In this document: positions 1 through 4,230 of the stretch, in pieces
How the letters are laid out: the number at the start of each line of letters is the position of its first letter
Position numbering within the stretch: position 1 is the stretch's first letter
Assembly: GCA_001774505.1 (NCBI GenBank)
Contig: MFAF01000011.1
Coordinates: 1-5,856 of the forward strand
Origin: Candidatus Coatesbacteria bacterium RBG_13_66_14
Lineage (GTDB): Bacteria > RBG-13-66-14
Direction of reading: 5' to 3'
DNA length: 5,856 nt
Notes under the pieces: generated by a model
Database searches by the model: none
What the model was told of the DNA's origin: nothing
What the model saw: the letters and a program-made list of their open reading frames with translations, nothing else
Position numbers and translations under genes: made by a program

Positions 1-419
1 TAGAAGACGCCGTCGGTCAGCGAAACGACGGGATCGGCATCTATCCACTGGAAGACGCCGCCCTGGGTGAACATCAGGAACTCAAACCCCAGGTCGGAGC
101 CCGGATAGCCGCCCAGGTCCGAGAAGGTGTGGAGGTTTGTGCCCTGGAAGGTGGAGTCCGGCCAGTTCGGATAGGTCACGGCGCCGTACGTTGCTACGTT
201 GCCGGGATCCCCGCCGGTCTTGACCTCGTCGAACTGCGTGGCCCAGTAGTTGCCGCCGGTGTACCACGCCCAACCGCTGGACATGATCCCGTCATCCCAG
301 TAGAACTCATACGTGGCCGGGGGCTGAGGATGAGCGTTGAGGGAGATGCCGGTGGTCATTACGCTGTTGGCGGCGAAGGCCGCAACGGCGACCAGGAGGA
401 TCAGAAGCGTTTTCTTCAC
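1..419 (-). CDS. Exported beta-rich protein of unknown function, N-terminal part (runs off left edge)
   Basis: An open frame of 139 codons runs from a GTG at 419-417 to the window edge without a stop. The GTG is preceded by AAGGAG (430-425) with a 5-base spacer, which fixes the start. Residues 1-17 form a classical signal peptide: KK, then LLILLVAVAAFA, with likely cleavage near Ala16/Ala17. The mature part is rich in Gly, Trp, Tyr, Phe and Asp, with segments such as YEFYWDDGIMSSGWAWY (37-53), NYWATQFDE (57-65) and GFEFLMF (111-117). This is the look of an extracellular beta-sandwich. The DDG...GW..(9-12 residues)..WA..F pattern recalls the start of large secreted proteins with C-terminal sorting domains in several candidate phyla; that is recollection only. 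No catalytic motif is seen, so function is unknown. The 60-residue gene upstream is on the same strand but separated by a hairpin and a promoter, so this gene is probably transcribed alone. Confidence 0.85.
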   Translation of the reverse strand, partial: MKKTLLILLVAVAAFAANSVMTTGISLNAHPQPPATYEFYWDDGIMSSGWAWYTGGNYWATQFDEVKTGGDPGNVATYGAVTYPNWPDSTFQGTNLHTFSDLGGYPGSDLGFEFLMFTQGGVFQWIDADPVVSLTDGVF

Positions 420-453
420 CTTTTCTCCTTCGTGAGGGGGTTTGGGTTTCAAC

Positions 454-469
454 CGGGACGGGCGTCCCG
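454..469 (-). repeat. Short dyad in the 5' leader of the exported protein gene
   Basis: CGGGACG (454-460) and CGTCCCG (463-469) form a 7-bp inverted repeat with a 2-base centre; in RNA the innermost pair would open. It lies between the putative start site (about 473) and the ribosome binding site. It could be a leader hairpin or an operator; nothing in the sequence decides which. Confidence 0.4.
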
Positions 470-479
470 ATCAATTACA

Positions 480-508
480 ACTATAGCACGATTATTTGCG
501 GGATTCCA
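480..508 (-). promoter_or_regulatory. Putative extended -10 promoter for the exported protein gene
   Basis: On the minus strand there is TGCTATAGT (488-480), an extended -10 with only one mismatch to TATAAT. A weak -35 (TGGAAT, 508-503) lies 17 bases upstream. Transcription would start near 473, giving a leader of about 54 bases to the GTG at 419. Confidence 0.55.
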
Positions 509-553
509 TGCAAAATGGGCGCCGGCAAGGAAGGGATGCATATCCGGTGTTGA

Positions 554-580
554 ACCGGGCGGTCGCGGGGACCGCCCGGT
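554..580 (-). terminator. Strong hairpin after the 60-residue gene, terminator-like but without U tract
   Basis: ACCGGGCGGTC (554-564) and GACCGCCCGGT (570-580) form a perfect 11-bp stem with a 5-base loop. It begins 23 bases after the minus-strand stop at 604 and lies upstream of the next minus-strand promoter, a good position for a terminator. On the minus strand the stem is followed by TCAACACC, not a T run, so it is not a canonical intrinsic terminator. It may instead protect the 3' end or act with Rho. Confidence 0.5.
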
Positions 581-603
581 GTCGCTCAAAGGTTGTGGGT
601 CGG

Positions 604-786
604 TTATCTTTTCTTGAAACCTCTCCCTTCGTTCTGTCGGTAGCCGCCGATGGATCTGCCGTGTCTGGCGGTTCTCATGTCCCGGCCGTGCGCTTTTGCC
701 TGCTCGTTGATCTGGTGATCCACGCTGCGGCGGATGTGCTTGTCGCGGAGATCGTCCTGTTTCTTCTCCTTCTTTGAGCCGGACAT
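604..786 (-). CDS. Small, strongly basic hydrophilic protein of unknown function (60 residues)
   Basis: ATG at 786-784 has AAGGAG (797-792) 5 bases upstream, and a well-formed promoter lies further up at 992-964. A hairpin follows the TAA at 606-604. The frame has its own start signal, promoter and 3' hairpin, which is why it is preferred over the overlapping 113-codon frame. The protein has 18 Lys+Arg against 8 Asp+Glu, no Cys or Trp, one Tyr and one Phe. It opens with a SGSKKEKKQDD cluster and ends GRGFKKR; the middle (about 11-33) could be helical. There is no signal peptide or membrane segment. Composition suggests nucleic-acid or ribosome binding, or intrinsic disorder, but no family is recognised. 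It is divergent from the 1117 gene. Confidence 0.65.
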   Translation of the reverse strand: MSGSKKEKKQDDLRDKHIRRSVDHQINEQAKAHGRDMRTARHGRSIGGYRQNEGRGFKKR

Positions 787-963
787 ACACTCTCCTTCTT
801 GACCCTCTCGTTGCGATGACGCCGTGGACGAATCGGCGGGTCGGGTGAGGGGATGGTCCCGTGTGTTATTTGCTGCGGGCTGCTGGGGCTAGGGCGGGAT
901 CAGGAATCTCGGCGCGGTGTGTCTCAAGGGTCTGCCTCCCTGCGGCGCACACGCATCACTGTA

Positions 964-992
964 TATATAGCCTCATTTCGCGCGGAATGCAA
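964..992 (-). promoter_or_regulatory. Sigma-70-like promoter for the 60-residue gene
   Basis: The minus strand reads TTGCAT (992-987), a 17-base spacer, then TATATA (969-964). Both hexamers match the consensus at 4 or 5 of 6 positions with ideal spacing. The predicted start near 957 leaves a leader of about 170 bases before the ATG at 786. The alternating TATATATA is nearly symmetric, but no matching -35 is seen for the plus strand. Confidence 0.6.
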
Positions 993-1025
993 GACAAGCA
1001 AAAGTCGGGCCAGGGCATTTTTTTA

Positions 1026-1048
1026 GGCCGCCCGGCCACCGGGCCGCC
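1026..1048. repeat. GC-rich imperfect dyad between the divergent promoters
   Basis: GGC-C-GCCCGG (1026-1035) can pair with CCGGGC-C-GCC (1039-1048) around a CCA centre: 6 bp, one mismatch, then 3 bp. It sits 13 bases upstream of the plus-strand -35 and about 34 bases upstream of the minus-strand -35. It could be a regulator site serving both promoters, but GC-rich DNA throws up such dyads by chance. Confidence 0.3.
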
Positions 1049-1060
1049 CCACCGCCCGCG

Positions 1061-1089
1061 TTGACTGGCCCCGGACGCCGTGCTAGCAT
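1061..1089 (+). promoter_or_regulatory. Sigma-70-like promoter for the 644-residue exported protein
   Basis: TTGACT (1061-1066), a 17-base spacer, then TAGCAT (1084-1089), with TGC directly before the -10 (extended -10). Transcription would start near 1096, leaving a leader of about 20 bases that holds little more than the GGGGG ribosome binding site (1105-1109). Confidence 0.65.
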
Positions 1090-1116
1090 CGTGGCGGAGA
1101 GAAAGGGGGCTCACCT

Positions 1117-3051
1117 TTGAAGACGAAGCTGTCCGTCGCGTTTGCGCTCACCGCCGCCCTCACGTTTCTCGGCCTGGCCGCCGTGACAGCGGACCCGGTC
1201 GTGTTCACCGCCGCCGCCACTCAGCCCGCCTACTGGCGCTACGAGGTCGTCACCGTCACCGCCGAGGGCGCCCCCCCGGGGACCGAGCGGGTGGTCGGCG
1301 TCCCCGAGCGCGACGGCGAGACGGTCGCCGGCGTCTCGGGGCGCAAAGAGGTCGAGTTCCGGCGGGAGGACGGCCGCTGGGTGGGTCGTTGGGCCATGCC
1401 CTGGGACCCGGACCTGGGCACATATGAGATGGAGGTGCGAGCCCTCGATTCCTCCGGCCGCGACTTGGGCTCGACCACGGCCGATTTCCGCATCCGGGGA
1501 AAATCCCCGAACGGCAGGGTCCCCCTGCCGCACTTCGCCGTCACCCTGGAGACCGACGCCGATTACTACGCCGCGCGTCTGGGTGGCCCGCGGATGCGCG
1601 TCCCCGGCTGGAAGAACATCGTCGCCTGGCCCGAGTACGCCGGGGCCGACTCGGTCTGGTTCTGCGCCGGGATGACCAAGGCCGCGCACCGCCCCACCGC
1701 CGAGCACCCTTGGCTCCAGCGCGACCTGGACCTGGTGCCGGTGCTGGCGCGGGAGTGCCACCGGGCCGGGATGGCCTTCGGCGCCTGGATCGCCTGCTTC
1801 TTCCCCTACGGCGAGGTGCGCCCCGACATCCCCTACGAGTTCTCGCGCAACTACGTCGTCCCCGACGAGCCGGACGCCAAGCCCGGTTTCTGGACGACGC
1901 TCAACGCCAGCCTGAACTGCGAGCTGCGCAAGCGGCAAATCGTCGAGCTGGCGGCGAGCCTCCAGGCCGAGCCCCAGGTGGACTACATCGGCCTGGACTA
2001 CATCCGCTCGGGCCCCGGCGGCTTCGAGCTGGTGACCGACATGGTGACCGAGCTGGGCCTGGAGCCCTACGACGGCTTCACCGGGCAGCCCATCGAGGTG
2101 CAGATGGCCTGGCTGGTGGGGGCGACGCGTTCCGACGAGGGCATGAAGCGGCTGTGGCAGTGGTGGCGGGCGTCGAAGGCGGCGCGGACCCTGGCCGAGA
2201 TAAAAGGGCGCGCCGGTGTCACCAAGCCTCTGTGGTGCTTCGTTCTCGGCTGGTGCCACCAGCACGGCCAGGACCCGCAGATGATGACCGACGCCGGGGC
2301 CGACTTCGTCGCCCTCATGCTCTACGACGCCACGCGCAACGAGTTCGACGGCCTGATGCGCGAGTGGCCCAAACAGTACCGCGACGGGCGGGTGAACCTG
2401 GTAGGTGGGGTCATCGCCGACCCGGTCCAACTGGTCAACCCGTACAACCCCGCCGCGCCCTTCCCCCTGGAGATGGGCAACCGCGCGGAGCAGGCCACCG
2501 ACGGCCTGGCCGGTTCCGCCGGGCCCTGGGACGATCTCCTCGCCGAGGACCCGCACTATTTGGATAAATACGGCCCCCTGCGCGCCGACGGGCTCGTCGA
2601 GGGCCTCTTCCTCCACGACCTCGAGCGGATGGCCTACCGCGCCGGCGGCTGGACGATTGACGACTTTATTGTGGCCGGGGCGTCGGCCATGAGCCGCCTG
2701 CGCGCCCTCACCGGCGACATCCCCGTCGAGATACAGGTCGGGCGCCCGGTGGGAGTGGGCGCCGCCCTCTTCGACGTGCCCGTCGAGGTCACGAACCTGG
2801 GCCAGGAAACCCTGTTAAACATCCGCGTGCGCACCGAGCCCACGCGCAACGCCAGCATCGCCAAGGACGGGGCGGTTTACATCGCGGAGCTGGCCCCCGG
2901 CGAGACGGTGACGGTCACGCCGAAGCTCTACGCCTACGAGTACACCGAGGAGCACGTGATAGCGGCCAGCGCGTGGTGGGGCGGCGCGCGTCCCGCCGAC
3001 GTGGCCTTCGCCTGCCGCTACCAGCTCCCCTGGGCCGAGAAGGAGGAGTAG
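1117..3051 (+). CDS. Exported TIM-barrel protein, glycoside hydrolase-like, with Ig-like and CARDB-like domains
   Basis: The start is TTG at 1117, with AAAGGGGG (1102-1109) 7 bases upstream; the protein has 644 residues. Residues 1-25 are a signal peptide (KTK, then a hydrophobic run to AAVTA). Residues 26-128 look like an Ig/macroglobulin-type beta domain (YEVVTVTAEGAPPGT near the front, GTYEMEVRAL near the end). Residues about 137-515 have TIM-barrel rhythm: GADSVWF, then HPWLQRDLDLVPVLAREC (197-214), AFGAWIACFFPYGE (220-233), VDYIGLDYIRSG (288-299), ADFVALMLYDAT (395-406) and VGGVIADP (429-436). The LDYIR motif at the end of a strand resembles the acidic site of GHL/DUF4015-type putative glycosidases, making Asp294 a candidate catalytic or ligand residue. 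Residues about 533-630 resemble a CARDB domain (PVEVTNLGQETL, then ELAPGETVTV). Likely extracytoplasmic polysaccharide processing; substrate unknown. The family assignment is from motif memory and could be another barrel. Confidence 0.8.
   Translation: MKTKLSVAFALTAALTFLGLAAVTADPVVFTAAATQPAYWRYEVVTVTAEGAPPGTERVVGVPERDGETVAGVSGRKEVEFRREDGRWVGRWAMPWDPDLGTYEMEVRALDSSGRDLGSTTADFRIRGKSPNGRVPLPHFAVTLETDADYYAARLGGPRMRVPGWKNIVAWPEYAGADSVWFCAGMTKAAHRPTAEHPWLQRDLDLVPVLARECHRAGMAFGAWIACFFPYGEVRPDIPYEFSRNYVVPDEPDAKPGFWTTLNASLNCELRKRQIVELAASLQAEPQVDYIGLDYIRSGPGGFELVTDMVTELGLEPYDGFTGQPIEVQMAWLVGATRSDEGMKRLWQWWRASKAARTLAEIKGRAGVTKPLWCFVLGWCHQHGQDPQMMTDAGADFVALMLYDATRNEFDGLMREWPKQYRDGRVNLVGGVIADPVQLVNPYNPAAPFPLEMGNRAEQATDGLAGSAGPWDDLLAEDPHYLDKYGPLRADGLVEGLFLHDLERMAYRAGGWTIDDFIVAGASAMSRLRALTGDIPVEIQVGRPVGVGAALFDVPVEVTNLGQETLLNIRVRTEPTRNASIAKDGAVYIAELAPGETVTVTPKLYAYEYTEEHVIAASAWWGGARPADVAFACRYQLPWAEKEE
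3041..3048 (+). promoter_or_regulatory. Ribosome binding site for the AT-rich gene, embedded in the upstream coding end
   Basis: AGGAGGAG lies within the last codons (GAG AAG GAG GAG, then TAG) of the 644-residue gene and 5-7 bases before GTG at 3054. It fixes the GTG as the start of the next gene and implies translational coupling. Confidence 0.7.
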
Positions 3052-3053
3052 CC

Positions 3054-3614
3054 GTGGAAAGAATAAATATTGGAGATGCGAAAGATTACGCAAAAGGCTG
3101 CTTTCTTAAAATTATTAAAACTATTTACTCTCCTTTGGAGATTGAAATAGATGCAATGAGAACGAATGAAGAGGATTGGTGTCTTGATCAAAAATGGTGT
3201 TATGAAAGATTTCTTGGAGCTGGAAAGATAGTACGCTATGATAGGTACAAGCACAATGATGCCAACTATTTCTCTAGTAAATATAATGTAGATACTAAGC
3301 GCGTGGTATTCTTCGATCCCAGTATTGGGATGCAGCCTAAAAGTAAAAGAATTACTGACGCGCATTTTCCGGTTAGGTTTCTCACCTCTATAAATCGCCC
3401 GACTATTATTATATTTCAAGAAATGAATAGGAAGAATGTTAAAAGTATAACAGATATATATAATTCCTTCAAAAATGAACTTCTCAATAATATTATCTCT
3501 TTATATTATATTAATTTTACGCAGATCGGTTTTTGGGTATTCCACAAAGATTGTAATGATCGTTTCATGGAATATAATAAGTATTTTCCAGGCCGAGTGA
3601 TACGATTGAAATGA
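3054..3614 (+). CDS. AT-rich acquired gene; uncharacterised GDxxDYxK / FFDPxxGxxxKS protein
   Basis: GTG at 3054 lies 2 bases after the previous stop and has an ideal ribosome binding site. The frame is open further upstream, but that stretch is only a shadow of the GC-rich gene. The product has 186 residues, no signal peptide and no membrane segment. By hand count GC is about 33% (177 of 540 bases in 3061-3600) against about 70% around it, with many AAA, ATA, AGA and TTT codons: recent horizontal gain. Visible motifs are IGDAKDYAK (6-14), RVVFFDPSIGMQPKSKR (83-99), RPTIIIFQEMNR (115-126) and IGFWVFHK (158-165). From memory these match the order in an uncharacterised bacterial family: GDxxDFxKYGLLR at the N-terminus, then FFDPDNGxxxKS, then a hydrophobic strand ending in QHxxR. 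That would be an alpha/beta protein whose Asp88 may be an active-site residue. Function unknown; defence or a mobile-element cargo role is conceivable but not shown. Confidence 0.8.
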   Translation: MERINIGDAKDYAKGCFLKIIKTIYSPLEIEIDAMRTNEEDWCLDQKWCYERFLGAGKIVRYDRYKHNDANYFSSKYNVDTKRVVFFDPSIGMQPKSKRITDAHFPVRFLTSINRPTIIIFQEMNRKNVKSITDIYNSFKNELLNNIISLYYINFTQIGFWVFHKDCNDRFMEYNKYFPGRVIRLK

Positions 3615-3631
3615 CGACGGCTAAGGAATAA

Positions 3632-3675
3632 TCTCCCTCTCCCTGTGGGAGAGGGCCGGGGTGAGGGCTACCTTA
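3632..3675 (-). repeat. Left inverted copy of the GGGAGAGGG hairpin repeat
   Basis: Read on the minus strand it starts TAAGGTAGCCCTCACCCC, then two bases, then CCCTCTCCC-ACA-GGGAGAGGG. On the plus strand the 9-bp stem is 3635-3643 with 3647-3655 and loop TGT. The 18 bases 3658-3675 are the exact reverse complement of 4049-4066 downstream. It begins 17 bases after the stop of the AT-rich gene and ends 7 bases before the ATG of the nuclease-like gene, so it may also act as a 3' structure for the former. There is no T run after the stem. Confidence 0.85.
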
Positions 3676-3682
3676 GAATAAA

Positions 3683-4051
3683 ATGTCCCTGCACCATCCA
3701 CCGGGCGAACTGCCCCCTAAGCTGGTAGAGAACTCCCGCTCCCTGCGGAGGAGCCTGACCTTCGCCGAGAGGAAGCTCTGGCGCCTCTTGCGGGACCGTC
3801 GGGTGCTGAAGGCTAAGTTTCGCCGCCAGCACGTGATTGGTAATTACATTTTGGATTTCTTCTGCTCGGAGGCCGACCTGGCGGTGGAAGTGGATGGCGG
3901 ACAGCATGCGCTGTCGGAGCAGGCGGAGTATGATCGGCGGAGGGATGAGTATCTGAAGGAGCAGGGCGTTACAGTCTTGCGGTTCTGGTGCAACGATGTC
4001 CTGAAAAATACTCAAGGTGTATTGGAAGAGATAACGAAGTATTTGATATAA
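3683..4051 (+). CDS. DUF559 family Vsr-like endonuclease-domain protein
   Basis: The 122-residue protein is nearly all one DUF559 domain, a PD-(D/E)XK-type fold related to very-short-patch repair endonucleases. Visible landmarks: SLRRSLTFAERKLWRLLRDR (20-39), KFRRQHVIGNYILDFFC (45-61), LAVEVDGGQH (66-75), YDRRRDEYL (83-91) and VTVLRFWCNDVL (96-107). Likely active-site residues are Asp58, Glu69, Asp71 and His75, all in place, so the protein looks intact. ATG at 3683 is preceded only by weak GAGG (3663-3666) at poor spacing inside the left repeat. Starts further in would cut close to or into the RRxxTxAERKLW segment. The stop codon TAA (4049-4051) is the first three bases of the right repeat arm. 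GC is closer to the genome than that of its AT-rich neighbour. DNA cleavage or nicking is expected from the fold, but biological roles in this family are largely unproven. Confidence 0.88.
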   Translation: MSLHHPPGELPPKLVENSRSLRRSLTFAERKLWRLLRDRRVLKAKFRRQHVIGNYILDFFCSEADLAVEVDGGQHALSEQAEYDRRRDEYLKEQGVTVLRFWCNDVLKNTQGVLEEITKYLI

Positions 4052-4122
4052 GGTAGCCCTCACCCCTGACCCCTCTCCCACAGGGAGAGGGGGACATCGC
4101 AGGCCTCCCACGGGGAGAGGGG
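4045..4122 (+). repeat. Right repeat unit, copy 1 (78 bases, two hairpins)
   Basis: It starts with GATATAAGGTAGCCCTCACC at 4045, where GATATAA is the end of the nuclease coding sequence. A 10-bp stem follows (4070-4079 with 4083-4092, loop ACA), then a second shorter motif CTCCCACGGGGAGAGGG at 4105-4121 with a 5-bp stem. Its first part (4049-4094) is the inverted partner of 3632-3675. Confidence 0.85.
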
Positions 4123-4215
4123 GATATAAGGTAGCCCTCACCCCTAACCTCTCTCCCACAGGGAGAGGGGGACACCTGCATACTTTATCCCAATCCCCCT
4201 CCCACGGGGAGAGGG
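4123..4215 (+). repeat. Right repeat unit, copy 2 (direct repeat of copy 1)
   Basis: It starts again with GATATAAGGTAGCCCTCACC at 4123, exactly 78 bases after copy 1. It has the same hairpin (4148-4157 with 4161-4170, loop ACA) with one C-to-T change at 4150 that leaves a G-U pair. After a unique stretch (about 4174-4194, containing TGCATACTTTATCCCAATC) it ends with another CTCCCACGGGGAGAGGG at 4199-4215, 15 bases before the rnr ATG. Confidence 0.85.
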
Positions 4216-4230
4216 TGGAAAGACTGAACG

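Larger units (their letters stand above)
787..1116. other. Divergent intergenic region of 330 bases
   Basis: This region lies between the minus-strand 60-residue gene (start 786) and the plus-strand 644-residue gene (start 1117). It holds a minus-strand promoter (992-964), a T7 run (1018-1024), a GC-rich dyad (1026-1048) and a plus-strand promoter (1061-1089). Between about 787 and 957 lies the roughly 170-base leader of the minus-strand gene. I found no supported ORF, tRNA or clear riboswitch-like fold there. A plus-strand open frame at 861-1064 has no ribosome binding site and crosses both promoters, so it is not called. Confidence 0.6.
3632..4094 (+). mobile_element. Candidate repeat-flanked element: inverted repeats enclosing a DUF559 gene
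   Basis: The 463-base unit has a left arm (3632-3675), a right arm (4049-4094) in inverted orientation, and between them a single gene that fills the space almost completely. The arms share 18 identical bases at the inner end and a CCCTCTCCC-ACA-GGGAGAGGG hairpin; differences are a 2-base indel (GG against TGAC) and one A/G change near the outer end. The arrangement is like a minimal transposable or REP-type unit with its own nuclease. No recognised transposase and no clear target duplication are seen, so mobility is an inference. Confidence 0.45.

Noticed and set aside
129..617. Plus-strand 162-codon frame at the left end
   Set aside because: It is antisense to the signal-peptide protein, has no ribosome binding site and crosses that gene's promoter.
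449..790. Minus-strand 113-codon frame overlapping the 60-residue gene
   Set aside because: Its Arg/Pro/Ser-rich composition is that of a shadow, and it runs through the hairpin at 554-580 and the promoter at 508-480. The 60-codon frame has the better-placed ATG and an acceptable end.
861..1064. Plus-strand 67-codon frame in the intergenic region
   Set aside because: No ribosome binding site, Cys/Arg/Pro-rich composition, and it covers promoter elements of both neighbouring genes.
1111..2616. Minus-strand open frame of 501 codons opposite the exported barrel protein
   Set aside because: It is rich in Gly, Val, His and Arg, as expected for a shadow frame, and the plus strand has a signal peptide, domain motifs, promoter and ribosome binding site.
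3633..3655. Intrinsic terminator for the AT-rich gene
   Set aside because: The stem is strong, but the next bases are CCGGGGTGAG with no T run; it is better described as part of the inverted repeat, though it may still slow transcription or protect RNA ends.
4045..4215. CRISPR-like array
   Set aside because: Spacing between the short motifs is irregular (30, 48, 46 bases), there are only a few copies, the 'spacers' share sequence, and one copy is inverted on the other side of a gene. No cas genes are present.
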